Positions 1 to 8,895 of a DNA stretch of 64,000 nucleotides are shown here, one piece after another. Position numbers and translations under genes: made by a program. Source of the DNA: HGM12998 sp900756495 (GTDB taxonomy: Bacteria > Bacillota > Clostridia > Oscillospirales > Oscillospiraceae); contig CAUEFI010000008.1 of assembly GCA_958477305.1 (NCBI GenBank), positions 68,969 to 132,968 of the forward strand. The letters are read 5' to 3'. Numbering within the stretch: the stretch's first letter is position 1; each line of letters opens with the position of its first letter. The notes beneath the pieces were generated by a model. It did not search any database, was not told the DNA's origin, and saw only the letters and a program-made list of their open reading frames with translations.

Positions 1-259
1 GAAAGCGGTAGCTCAGCAGCTGTTCCATCACAGGCTCCACATTGGCCAGGGCCTCCATGCAGTGGCGGATATCCCCCGGAGGCGGCATACCTAAATCCTG
101 CCGCAGCACCCCGGATCCGCCCCCGTCGTCGGCCACGGTGACAATGGCGGTTAAGTTTTTGGTATATAGCTTCAGCCCCCGCAGCATCGTGGAGAGACCT
201 GTTCCGCCGCCGATAGCGACAATGTGAGGTCCTCCGAAGCAGGTTCCATTCTCCACCAT
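1..259 (-). CDS. yvcK: YvcK/CofD-like protein (gluconeogenesis factor family), N-terminal part only
   Basis: The gene runs off the left edge, so only the first ~86 residues are visible. The start ATG lies 3 bases after the rapZ stop. The N-terminus holds the family glycine-rich loop (AIGGGTGLSTMLRGLK) followed by TAIVTVADDGGGSG, both typical of the Rossmann-like 2-phospho-L-lactate transferase fold. YvcK proteins bind UDP-sugars and are needed for correct cell-wall and carbon metabolism in Firmicutes. The murB-rapZ-yvcK order is the usual one in Gram-positives, where whiA normally follows (outside this window). Identity is clear from the N-terminus; the C-terminus cannot be judged. Confidence 0.9.
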   Translation of the reverse strand, partial: MVENGTCFGGPHIVAIGGGTGLSTMLRGLKLYTKNLTAIVTVADDGGGSGVLRQDLGMPPPGDIRHCMEALANVEPVMEQLLSYRF

Positions 260-262
260 GCC

Positions 263-1123
263 CTACCCCCTCGTCATATCCCGGTGGTTCTCGTTGGCCG
301 TATATCCCTTCTGGCGGATAAATTCAGCCAGCGCCCTGGTGATGGCAACCGAGCGGTGGTGTCCGCCGGTACACCCAACGGCAATCACCAGAACCGTCTT
401 CCCCTCTGCTACATACTGTGGCAGAAGAAACCCCATCAGATGCTCCAGATGGGTCATAAAGTCCCTGGTCTGCTGATAGCCGAAAACAAAGCTATAAACC
501 GGCTCATCCAGCCCGGTCTGGTCCCGCAGTTCTTTGATGTAAAATGGATTGGGCAAAAAACGTACGTCAAAGACCAGGTCGGCCTCAATGGGAATCCCAT
601 GCTTAAAGCCGAAGGAGATGACATTGACCGTCATATCCGCCGCAGGCCCGCCGCTGCCGAAAAGGCGCAGCACCTCTCCCCGCAGCTTGGCCGTGGACAG
701 GGCGGTGGTGTCGATGATATACTCCGCCCGCTGGCGCACCGGCGAGAGAGCCTCCCGCTCCCGGTGAACCGCCTCGTCCAGGGATCGTCCGTTTTTGGCC
801 AGAGGGTGGAGACGGCGCGTCTCCTTGTAGCGGTTGATAATCGTCTCCACACCGGCCTCCACAAAGAGGATTTTATAGGCGCAGCCCATCCGTTTGAGCT
901 CATCCAGCGCCTCAAAAAGCCCCTCAAACGTCTGTCCTCCGCGGATATCAGTCACAAGGGCCACCCGATCATAGCGGCCCTGCCCTGCCATACAGAGTTC
1001 GGCAAACTTGGGAATCAGAGCCGCGGGCATATTGTCCACCACATAGAAGCCGGCATCCTCCAGGAAGGAGGCTGTTTTACTTTTGCCAGCCCCCGAAAGG
1101 CCGGAAATAATCACAAATTCCAT
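263..1123 (-). CDS. rapZ: RapZ/YvcJ family nucleotide-binding protein
   Basis: 286 residues, the usual family length. A P-loop (GLSGAGKS, residues 8-15) is followed by a Walker-B-like TDIRGG near residue 60, and the C-terminal half carries the conserved IGCTGGHHRSV segment that recurs in this family. RapZ in enterobacteria is an RNase E adaptor for glucosamine-6-phosphate control; Firmicute YvcJ binds and hydrolyses nucleotides, with a less clear role. It sits between murB (20 bases upstream) and yvcK (3 bases downstream), so the three are probably co-transcribed from the murB promoter. Confidence 0.95.
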   Translation of the reverse strand: MEFVIISGLSGAGKSKTASFLEDAGFYVVDNMPAALIPKFAELCMAGQGRYDRVALVTDIRGGQTFEGLFEALDELKRMGCAYKILFVEAGVETIINRYKETRRLHPLAKNGRSLDEAVHREREALSPVRQRAEYIIDTTALSTAKLRGEVLRLFGSGGPAADMTVNVISFGFKHGIPIEADLVFDVRFLPNPFYIKELRDQTGLDEPVYSFVFGYQQTRDFMTHLEHLMGFLLPQYVAEGKTVLVIAVGCTGGHHRSVAITRALAEFIRQKGYTANENHRDMTRG

Positions 1124-1143
1124 CTCTCATCATCTCTTTCGCA

Positions 1144-2058
1144 TCAAAAACCCAGCGTTTTCACTTCCAGCTCCAACAGTACGCCTCTCTCCCGGAGCAC
1201 CGTCTCCCGCACATAGTCGATCAGCTTTCGCAGATCATCACAGGTTGCCCCGTCCTTATTGATGAGAAAGCCGGCGTGTTTTTCCGATACTTGGGCTCCC
1301 CCTATGGTATGACCCTTCAGGCCGCACTCCTCAATGAGGGCGGCTGCAAAGTATCCCGCGGGACGCTTGAAGGTACTTCCGGCGCTGGGATATTCCAACG
1401 GCTGCTTCTCCCGCCGCCGCCGGGCCAATTCATCCATGCGGGCCTTAATTTCGTTCCGTTCGCCCTGTTGAAGGAGGAACTCAGCGCCCAAAATCAGCCG
1501 CTCTCCGCCGGAAAAGGCGCTGTGGCGGTAAGAAAAGGCGCAGCGCTCTGCCGGTATGGTCTCTACCTCGCCCGACAGGGTTAAACAGGTCACTGAGCTG
1601 ATCACCTGGCACAGCTCCCCGCCGTAGGCCCCGGCATTCATGGTAACTCCACCTCCCAGGCTGCCGGGAATTCCATGGGCAAACTCCAGCCCGGTCAGCC
1701 CCCGGTTCAAGGCTGTGTTTGCCAGCCGTGAGAGGAGCACGGCGCTCCCTGCCGCCAAACGGCCGTTTTCCTCCCGCACCAGATCCAGCTCCCCGGCCGG
1801 CTTGACGATAAATCCGTCATACCCGGCGTCAGATACCAGCAGGTTGGATCCGTTACCCATGTAGAACGGGACTACCCCCAGGTCGGCGGCTGTCCGAACG
1901 GCCTCAGCCGCTTGAACAGCAGTTCTTGGAAGGGCCATCAACTTTACAGGTCCGCCCACCCGGAAGGAGGTGTGGCGGGCCATGGGCTCCTGCTCCCGCA
2001 GCTCCAAGTCCGGGCAACGCGAGGCAAGTGTCTGCGCCAATGCATCCAACAAATTCAT
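1144..2058 (-). CDS. murB: UDP-N-acetylenolpyruvoylglucosamine reductase
   Basis: NADPH- and FAD-dependent enzyme of the second committed step of peptidoglycan precursor synthesis, giving UDP-MurNAc in the cytoplasm. The FAD-binding region has GNGSNLLVSD near residue 70, the catalytic segment GSTFKRP lies near residue 230, and the C-terminus keeps the conserved SEKHAGFLIN region. I place the start at the ATG at 2058, because GGAGG sits 6 bases before it; an in-frame TTG four codons upstream overlaps that ribosome binding site. First gene of the murB-rapZ-yvcK unit. About 304 residues, normal for the family. Confidence 0.95.
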   Translation of the reverse strand: MNLLDALAQTLASRCPDLELREQEPMARHTSFRVGGPVKLMALPRTAVQAAEAVRTAADLGVVPFYMGNGSNLLVSDAGYDGFIVKPAGELDLVREENGRLAAGSAVLLSRLANTALNRGLTGLEFAHGIPGSLGGGVTMNAGAYGGELCQVISSVTCLTLSGEVETIPAERCAFSYRHSAFSGGERLILGAEFLLQQGERNEIKARMDELARRRREKQPLEYPSAGSTFKRPAGYFAAALIEECGLKGHTIGGAQVSEKHAGFLINKDGATCDDLRKLIDYVRETVLRERGVLLELEVKTLGF

Positions 2059-2095
2059 AGCACCCTCCAAAACAGAGATACGAACTTAGTTTATT

Positions 2096-2124
2096 ATTAT
2101 ATCAGAATTCTTCGACAATTAGAA
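2096..2124 (-). promoter_or_regulatory. Predicted promoter of murB
   Basis: On the minus strand a perfect TATAAT (-10) stands 17 bases after a weak TTCTAA (-35). It lies about 40 bases before the murB start and is the only good candidate in the gap. Confidence 0.55.
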
Positions 2125-2132
2125 GGGTCCTG

Positions 2133-2171
2133 AAAAAAGTTCCGCATAGCCCGGTCCGACAACATCGGAAC
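2133..2171 (-). terminator. Probable rho-independent terminator after the GNAT gene
   Basis: Minus-strand inverted repeat GTTCCG...CGGAAC with a GC-rich interior, followed directly by six T. It is 30 bases beyond the GNAT stop and separates that gene from the murB promoter. Confidence 0.6.
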
Positions 2172-2200
2172 CGTGTTCCTGTTCCGGCGCTGTCAATCCG

Positions 2201-2770
2201 TCACTGCACCTGTCGCAGCAGACGTGCCACCGCTGCTCCCTCAAGCGCCCGGATGCTTAAAACCGGCTTTGGATCCAGTTCATAGGACGCAATCTCTTTT
2301 TCAAACCACGCCACATCGTGCCAGGCACCTGCCTTATAGCCCGTATTGTGGTAGACTCCCAGGCAGCGGAACCCCATCGACTGGTGAAGCATCTCACTTT
2401 TCAGATTCGGGATGGTAACTCCGCCGTATACCGTCTTTACCCCCTGGAGCTTCAGCAGTTCTATCAGCAGGCCGTACAGCTTCCTTCCCAGTCCTTTTGA
2501 AGTGTACGTCCGATCCAAATAGATTGACAGCTCTGCATTCCACTGATAGGCAGCCCGCTCCATCTGGCGGTGGGCATAGGCGTACCCCACAATCCGCCCT
2601 TTCTCCTCACACACCAAGTATGGATAATCACGGGCAATTTCAGCAATGCGCCCTGCAAACGCCTCCTCTGTGGGAAGAGCGCATTCGAAGGTAATGGGCG
2701 TGTCAATATACTGTGCGTAAATACAAAGCAGCTCTTTGCTGTCTGCCACCTGTGCAAATCTTATGTTCAT
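2201..2770 (-). CDS. GNAT-family N-acetyltransferase, phosphinothricin acetyltransferase-like
   Basis: About 189 residues. The acetyl-CoA binding region shows ELSIYLDRTYTSKGLGRKLY (residues ~85-105), the R/Q-x-x-G-x-G/A-type loop of the GNAT fold, followed by GVTIPNLKSEMLHQSMGF and GVYHNTGYKAGAWHDV, which are characteristic of the Pat/Bar subgroup that acetylates amino groups of small amino acids or phosphinothricin. The real substrate cannot be read from sequence. Start chosen at ATG 2770, just after GAGGTGG; an in-frame GTG three codons upstream overlaps that site. It follows the gltD terminator and ends in its own terminator, so it is probably monocistronic. Confidence 0.85.
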   Translation of the reverse strand: MNIRFAQVADSKELLCIYAQYIDTPITFECALPTEEAFAGRIAEIARDYPYLVCEEKGRIVGYAYAHRQMERAAYQWNAELSIYLDRTYTSKGLGRKLYGLLIELLKLQGVKTVYGGVTIPNLKSEMLHQSMGFRCLGVYHNTGYKAGAWHDVAWFEKEIASYELDPKPVLSIRALEGAAVARLLRQVQ

Positions 2771-2792
2771 AGATGCCACCTCGTAAAAATAT

Positions 2793-2830
2793 CACAGCGC
2801 CGGAACGGGGGATTCCGCTCCGGCGCTGTG
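2793..2830 (-). terminator. Rho-independent terminator of the glt operon
   Basis: Perfect 12-bp inverted repeat (CACAGCGCCGGA / TCCGGCGCTGTG) six bases beyond the gltD stop, followed on the minus strand by GATATTTTTA. Confidence 0.85.
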
Positions 2831-2836
2831 TAAATG

Positions 2837-4294
2837 TTACAGATTGGTATACCCCATCAAATACTCATCCACCTCACGGGCGGCAGATCGTCCCTCCTGG
2901 ATGGCCCACACCACCAGGGACTGGCCCCGATGCATGTCGCCCGCTGTAAAGACCTTGGGCACACTGGTGGCGTACTTCCCTGCCTCGGTCCGTACCACAG
3001 TGCGGGGGGTAAGCTCCACACCGAATGCCTCGGCCACATAGCTCTGGCAGCCCAAGAAGCCGGCGGCAATGAGCAGAAGATCGCAGGGCAGCTTTTCTTC
3101 GCTGCCCGTCACAGGCTTTAAGTCGGTCCCCAGCTTGACAGTCTTTACGCCGGTCAAGTTCCCCTTCCCGTCAGAAAGGAGCTCGGTGACCGTGGTCTGA
3201 TAGATCCGGGGATCCTTTCCAAAGACAGCGATGGCCTCCTCCTGTCCGTAGTCCGTCTTACAAATCCGGGGCCATTCGGGCCACGGGTTGTTCTCTGCGC
3301 GCCTGTCGGGAGCCTTGGGCATCATCTCCAACTGAATCACACTCTTACAGCCATGGCGGATAGAGGTGCCCACACAGTCGTTGCCGGTGTCGCCTCCCCC
3401 GATGATGACCACGTTCTTTCCCTTCGCGTCCACATAGCTCTTGTCGGCCAGATTGGAGTTGAGCAGACTCTTGGTGGTGGACTTCAGAAAATCAACCGCA
3501 AAGTAGACTCCCTTTACATCTCTTCCCATCACGTTCAAGTCTCGGGGATTAGAGGCCCCACAGCAGAGAATGACGGCGTCATAGCGCTCCAGCAGCTCCC
3601 CGGCCTTTTTATCCTTTCCCACGTCGGTTCTGGTGACAAACTCCACCCCCTCGGCGGCCATCAGGTCCACACGCCGCTGGACAATCCGCTTCTCCAGCTT
3701 CATATTGGGGATGCCGTACATCAGCAGGCCTCCAATCCGATCCTCCCGCTCGAAGACGGTGATGCTGTGCCCCCGCTGGTTGAGCTGATCGGCGGCGGCC
3801 AGGCCGGAGGGGCCGGATCCCACCACCGCAACTCGCTTGCCTGTGCGCACCTTGGGCACCCGCGGTCTGACCAGCCCGCGCTCCCATCCGTCCTCCACGA
3901 TCCCCAGCTCGTTCTCTTTGACGGTCACTGGGTCTCCGTTGAGTCCACAGGTACAGGCAGCTTCACACAGCGCAGGGCAGACCCGGCCGGTAAATTCAGG
4001 AAAATTGTTGGTCTTGCGCAGACGTTCCAGCGCATGGGCAAAATTTCCAGTATAGACCAGGTCGTTCCACTCGGGAACCAGGTTGTGGAGCGGACAGCCG
4101 GACACCATGCCGTTCAGCACGGCGCCGGACTGGCAGAAGGGTACGCCGCACTCCATGCAGCGGGCGCCTTGACGGCGGCGCTCCTCCCGGGAGAGAAGCG
4201 GATGGAACTCACGAAAATGCCGAATGCGTTCCTTGGGGAACTCGGCCGGGTTCCCCTGGCGCTGATATTCCAAAAATCCGGTGGGCTTGCCCAT
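2837..4294 (-). CDS. gltD: Glutamate synthase small subunit (NADPH-type)
   Basis: 485 residues. It feeds electrons from NAD(P)H through FAD to the large subunit for glutamine + 2-oxoglutarate to two glutamates. The N-terminal region has the four-Cys cluster pattern (CMECGVPFC near residue 47, CP at ~68 and the CPALCEAACTCG segment near residue 108). Two dinucleotide loops follow: GSGPSGLAAA (~160) for FAD and GGGDTGNDC (~300) for NADPH. The ATG overlaps the gltB stop as TAATG, so the two are translationally coupled. Strong terminator after the gene. The family also includes NfnB-like and other FAD subunits; the pairing with gltB settles the call. Confidence 0.95.
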   Translation of the reverse strand: MGKPTGFLEYQRQGNPAEFPKERIRHFREFHPLLSREERRRQGARCMECGVPFCQSGAVLNGMVSGCPLHNLVPEWNDLVYTGNFAHALERLRKTNNFPEFTGRVCPALCEAACTCGLNGDPVTVKENELGIVEDGWERGLVRPRVPKVRTGKRVAVVGSGPSGLAAADQLNQRGHSITVFEREDRIGGLLMYGIPNMKLEKRIVQRRVDLMAAEGVEFVTRTDVGKDKKAGELLERYDAVILCCGASNPRDLNVMGRDVKGVYFAVDFLKSTTKSLLNSNLADKSYVDAKGKNVVIIGGGDTGNDCVGTSIRHGCKSVIQLEMMPKAPDRRAENNPWPEWPRICKTDYGQEEAIAVFGKDPRIYQTTVTELLSDGKGNLTGVKTVKLGTDLKPVTGSEEKLPCDLLLIAAGFLGCQSYVAEAFGVELTPRTVVRTEAGKYATSVPKVFTAGDMHRGQSLVVWAIQEGRSAAREVDEYLMGYTNL

Positions 4295-7200
4295 TACTGC
4301 TCCCCTCCTCTCGTGTTGACATAGAACGCCTCCACTTCGGCCTGCTCCCGGCTCATCCCCTTCTCCTCAAGCTGGGCGATGGTGCGGAGCATGCGGTCGT
4401 AATCGTGAGGCGTGATCTTCTTAAAGTTGGGCAGCAGCTCTTCGAAGCGGGCGAGAATTTCTGTGCCTCTGGCGGAGCCTGTAGCCGCGACGTGCTCTTG
4501 AATCAGCGCCTTCAGCTCAGCGATGTCGTGCTTCTCGGTGACCAGATCCATGCTCACCAGCTCCTTGTTGAGGCGCATATACAGATCCCGCCGCTCGTCC
4601 AGGACATAGGCCACACCGCCCGACATGCCGGCGGCAAAGTTTTTGCCGGTTCGGCCCAGCACCACTACCTTGCCGCCGGTCATATACTCGCAGCCGTGGT
4701 CGCCCACGCCCTCCACAACAGCGACGGCTCCCGAGTTGCGTACGCAGAATCGCTCTCCTGCCGCGCCGGAGATAAAGGCCTTTCCACTGGTGGCCCCATA
4801 CAGGGCTACATTGCCCACGATGATGTTGTCCCCCGCCTGGAAAGCGCTCCCCTCGGGTGGATAGACCACCAGCTTGCCACCGGAGAGTCCCTTGCCGAAG
4901 TAGTCGTTGGAGTCGCCCTCCAGTTCCAGCGTCAGCCCCTTCGGAATAAAGGCGCCAAAGGACTGTCCGCCTCCGCCAGTGCATTTGACTGTGAAGGTGT
5001 CCTCCGGCAGCGTATCGCCGTGGAGGCGGGTGATATCAGAGCCCAAAATAGTGCCCAACGTCCGGTCGGTGGAGGTAACAGGGAGCTCCAGGCGGCGCTT
5101 TTCCCCCTTCTCCAGGGCCCCCTTGAGCTTTTTCTCCAGTACGCTCAGATCCACCGTCTTCTCCAGTTCAAAGTCAAAGACGTCATTGGGGTCAAAGTGG
5201 GTCTTGACGTCGCCGCTGCCGGCATAGGGATTGTCCAGAATGGCCGAGAGATCCACGGTGGCAGCCCGTTCATTGACGGCGTGCTCCCGTACCTTCAGAA
5301 GATCGGTGCGGCCCACCAGCTCCTCTACGGTGCGCACGCCCAGCCGCGCCATGTGTTCCCGCAGCTCCTGGGCGATAAAACGCATAAAATTGACCACATA
5401 CTCAGGCTTTCCCCGGAAGCGCCCCCTCAGCTCCGGATTCTGGGTGGCCACACCCACGGGACAGGTGTCCAGATTGCACACCCGCATCATCACACAGCCC
5501 ATGGTCACCAGGGGCGCGGTAGCAAATCCGAACTCCTCAGCCCCCAGCATACAGGCGATAGCCACGTCCCGGCCGGACATCAGCTTTCCGTCCGTCTCTA
5601 CCACTACCCGGGAACGCAGGTCATTTTGAATCAGTGTCTGATGGGTCTCGGCCAATCCCAGCTCCCAAGGTAGGCCGGCGTTGTGGATGGAGGTGCGGGG
5701 GGCGGCGCCGGTGCCGCCGTCATAGCCCGAGATTAAAACCACCTGGGCCCCGGCCTTGGCTACGCCGGCGGCGATAGTGCCCACCCCCGCCTCGCTGACC
5801 AGCTTCACCGAGATGCGGGCGCTCCGGTTGGCGTTCTTTAAGTCATAAATCAGCTGGGCCAAGTCCTCAATGGAGTAAATGTCATGGTGAGGCGGCGGGG
5901 AAATCAGGGTAACGCCGGGCGTGGAGTGGCGGCACTTTGCAATCCAGGGATAGACCTTTCCGGCAGGCAGGTGCCCGCCCTCGCCGGGCTTGGCCCCCTG
6001 GGCCATTTTGATCTGGATCTCCTTGGCGCTCACAAGGTACTCGCTGGTAACGCCGAAGCGGCCGGAGGCCACTTGCTTGATGGCCGAATTCCGGGCCGGA
6101 TCCTTCAGGCGGTCGGGCTCCTCGCCTCCCTCACCGGAGTTGGACTTGCCTCCCAGCAGATTCATGGCCCTGGCCATACACTCGTGGGCTTCCTGGGAGA
6201 TGGAGCCATAGCTCATGGCGCCGGTCTTGAATCGCTTCACGATAGAGTCCACACTCTCCACCTCATCAATGGGGAGGGGGTTCTCCAGGTATTTCATCTC
6301 CATCAGTCCCCGGAGGGTATGGGGTTTGGTCTCGTCATCCACCAGGGTGGTATACTGCTTGAAAAGGCCGTAGTCTCCCCTCCTGGCCGCCTCCTGAAGC
6401 AGGTGAATGGTCTGGGGGTTGTACATGTGATCCTCCGCCCCGGAGCGGGCCTTATGGGCTCCCAGGGAGTCCAGGGTCAAATCGCTCCCCAGTCCCAGGG
6501 GGTCAAAGGCCTTGGAGTGGTTCTTGTCCACCAGCACCTCAATTTCTTTCAGGCCGATGCCTCCTACTCTGGAGACCGTGTTGGTGAAGTATTCGTCCAC
6601 CACTTCTCTGTTGATGCCGACGGCCTCGAAAATCTGAGCTGACTGGTAGGACTGGATGGTGGAGATACCCATTTTGGAGGCGATCTTCACGATGCCGTGG
6701 AGAACGGCTGCATTATAGTCGGCCACAGCGGCATGGAACTCCTTATCCAGCAGGCCATCCTCAATGAGCTCCACAATGGTCTCCTGGGCCAGATAGGGGT
6801 TGATGGCCCTTGCGCCGTAGCCCAGCAGAGCGGCGAAGTGGTGCACCTCCCGGGGCTCGGCCGACTCCAGAATGATGGAGATCGCCGTGCGCTTCTTAGT
6901 GCGTACCAGGTACCGTTCAATGGCGGATACTGCCAGCAGGGATGGAATGGCCACATGGTTTTCGTCCACCCCCCGGTCGGACAGGATAACAATATTGGCC
7001 CCATTTCGGTAGGCGCGGTCTACCGCTACAAACAGCTGATCCAGCGCCCGTTTCAGGGGCGTGTTCTTGTAATAGAGAATAGAGACCGTCTCCACATGGA
7101 AGCCGGGCTGCTTCATGGCCTTGATCTTCAGCAGATCAGTGGAGGTTAGTATGGGGTTCTTCACCTGAAGAACTTTGCAGTTCTCAGCCTTTTCCTGAAG

Positions 7201-8847
7201 GAGGTTGCCATCATCGCCGATGTATACGGTGGTGTCGGTGACAATCTCCTCCCGGATGGCATCGATAGGCGGGTTGGTCACCTGGGCAAACATCTGCTTG
7301 AAGTAGCTGAACAGGGGCTGGTCATGGTCGGAGAGGACGGCCAAAGGAATGTCTACTCCCATGGCCGCTGTGGGCTCCGCTCCAGTACGGGCCATGGGCA
7401 GGATTGTATTTCGCACATCCTCATAGGTATATCCAAAGGCCTTCTGAAGCCGGGCGCGCTGTTCTTTGGAGGCGCGCTCCACCCGGTGATTGGGTATGGG
7501 CAGCTCCTTGAGCTTGACAAGGTTGCGATCCAGCCACTCGCCATAGGGCTGGCGGGCAGCATAGCGCTCCTTCACCTCGTCGTCGCTGATCACCCGTCCG
7601 GCAGCGGTATCCACCAGCAGCATCCGGCCGGGCTCCAGCCGGGATTTCCGGACAATACGCCCGGGCTCGATATCCAGTACGCCTACCTCGGAGGAGAGGA
7701 TGAGCTTGTCATCGGCAGTGACATAGTAACGGGAGGGGCGCAGGCCGTTGCGGTCCAATACTGCTCCCACGATATCGCCGTCAGAGAAGAGGATGGAGGC
7801 CGGTCCGTCCCATGGCTCCATCAGAATGGCATAGTACTGGTAGAGATCTCTCTTGGAGCGCGAGATGGTCTTATCGTTGGACCAGGGCTCCGGGATGGTA
7901 ATCATCACCGCCAGAGGCAGGTCCATGCCGCTCATAACCAGGAACTCCAGGGTGTTGTCCAGCATGGCTGAGTCGGAGCCCGCCACATTGACTACCGGCA
8001 GGATTTTGTCCATATCCCTGTCCAGCACGGGGGCCGACATGGTCTCCTCCCGGGCCAGCATCCGGTCGACGTTGCCCCGGATGGTGTTAATTTCACCATT
8101 GTGGAGAATAAAGCGGTTGGGGTGCGCCCGCTCCCAGGAGGGGTTCGTGTTGGTGGAAAAGCGGGAGTGGACCAGAGCGATGGCGCTCTCATAGTCACTG
8201 TCCCGGAGATCCGGATAGAATCTGCGCAGCTGTCCCACCAGGAACATGCCCTTGTATACGATGGTGCGGCTGGAGAGAGAGACCACATAGGTGTTGTCGT
8301 TGGACTGCTCAAAGACGCGGCGGGCCACATAGAGCTTCCGGTCAAAGGGCAGGCCCCGCTCCACCCCGTCCGGGCGCTTCACAAACCCCTGCTCAATGTA
8401 AGGCATCTTGGCCAGAGCCTTGTGGCCCAGGATCTCCGGACAGACGGGCACCGTACGCCAGCCCAGGAACTCCATGCCCTCCTTCTCCACAATGATTTCA
8501 AACATCTTCTTGGCCTGGCTGCGCCTGAGGGTGTCCTGGGGAAAGAAGAACATACCAACGCCGTAGTCCCGCTCCCCGCCAAGGGTAAAGTCTAACTTCT
8601 TTACAGCTTTGGCAAAGAATTTATGGGAGATCTGGAGCAGAATACCCACGCCGTCGCCGGTTTTGCCCTCGGCGTCCTTTCCGGCCCGATGCTCCAGCTT
8701 CTCCACGATCTTCAGGGCGTCATCCACCGTCTGGTGGCTCTTCCTGCCCTTGATGTCCACCACGGCTCCGATACCGCAGGCATCGTGCTCAAAGGTAGGA
8801 TCGTACAGGCCCCGCTGCCGAAATCCCTCGTTTCTCTCGTTTTCCAT
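4294..8847 (-). CDS. gltB: Glutamate synthase large subunit
   Basis: 1517 residues, full length. A 23-residue propeptide precedes Cys24 (FEHDACGIG), which should become the N-terminal nucleophile of the class-II glutaminase domain. The central FMN-binding synthase domain contains GGKSNSGEGGEEPDR near residue 910 and the 3Fe-4S ligands GCVMMRVCNLDTC (Cys-x5-Cys-x4-Cys) near residue 1150. The C-terminal beta-helix is present (GGGGQSFGAF, GGKVVVLGRTGKNFAAGM). It is downstream of dapL with 48 bases between and before gltD. The glnA-to-gltD co-direction suggests joint control by nitrogen status. Confidence 0.97.
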   Translation of the reverse strand: MENERNEGFRQRGLYDPTFEHDACGIGAVVDIKGRKSHQTVDDALKIVEKLEHRAGKDAEGKTGDGVGILLQISHKFFAKAVKKLDFTLGGERDYGVGMFFFPQDTLRRSQAKKMFEIIVEKEGMEFLGWRTVPVCPEILGHKALAKMPYIEQGFVKRPDGVERGLPFDRKLYVARRVFEQSNDNTYVVSLSSRTIVYKGMFLVGQLRRFYPDLRDSDYESAIALVHSRFSTNTNPSWERAHPNRFILHNGEINTIRGNVDRMLAREETMSAPVLDRDMDKILPVVNVAGSDSAMLDNTLEFLVMSGMDLPLAVMITIPEPWSNDKTISRSKRDLYQYYAILMEPWDGPASILFSDGDIVGAVLDRNGLRPSRYYVTADDKLILSSEVGVLDIEPGRIVRKSRLEPGRMLLVDTAAGRVISDDEVKERYAARQPYGEWLDRNLVKLKELPIPNHRVERASKEQRARLQKAFGYTYEDVRNTILPMARTGAEPTAAMGVDIPLAVLSDHDQPLFSYFKQMFAQVTNPPIDAIREEIVTDTTVYIGDDGNLLQEKAENCKVLQVKNPILTSTDLLKIKAMKQPGFHVETVSILYYKNTPLKRALDQLFVAVDRAYRNGANIVILSDRGVDENHVAIPSLLAVSAIERYLVRTKKRTAISIILESAEPREVHHFAALLGYGARAINPYLAQETIVELIEDGLLDKEFHAAVADYNAAVLHGIVKIASKMGISTIQSYQSAQIFEAVGINREVVDEYFTNTVSRVGGIGLKEIEVLVDKNHSKAFDPLGLGSDLTLDSLGAHKARSGAEDHMYNPQTIHLLQEAARRGDYGLFKQYTTLVDDETKPHTLRGLMEMKYLENPLPIDEVESVDSIVKRFKTGAMSYGSISQEAHECMARAMNLLGGKSNSGEGGEEPDRLKDPARNSAIKQVASGRFGVTSEYLVSAKEIQIKMAQGAKPGEGGHLPAGKVYPWIAKCRHSTPGVTLISPPPHHDIYSIEDLAQLIYDLKNANRSARISVKLVSEAGVGTIAAGVAKAGAQVVLISGYDGGTGAAPRTSIHNAGLPWELGLAETHQTLIQNDLRSRVVVETDGKLMSGRDVAIACMLGAEEFGFATAPLVTMGCVMMRVCNLDTCPVGVATQNPELRGRFRGKPEYVVNFMRFIAQELREHMARLGVRTVEELVGRTDLLKVREHAVNERAATVDLSAILDNPYAGSGDVKTHFDPNDVFDFELEKTVDLSVLEKKLKGALEKGEKRRLELPVTSTDRTLGTILGSDITRLHGDTLPEDTFTVKCTGGGGQSFGAFIPKGLTLELEGDSNDYFGKGLSGGKLVVYPPEGSAFQAGDNIIVGNVALYGATSGKAFISGAAGERFCVRNSGAVAVVEGVGDHGCEYMTGGKVVVLGRTGKNFAAGMSGGVAYVLDERRDLYMRLNKELVSMDLVTEKHDIAELKALIQEHVAATGSARGTEILARFEELLPNFKKITPHDYDRMLRTIAQLEEKGMSREQAEVEAFYVNTRGGEQ

Positions 8848-8895
8848 GATGTAAACCCCTTTCCGGGTGGAATACGGGCGGCCCCCCGCCCGCTG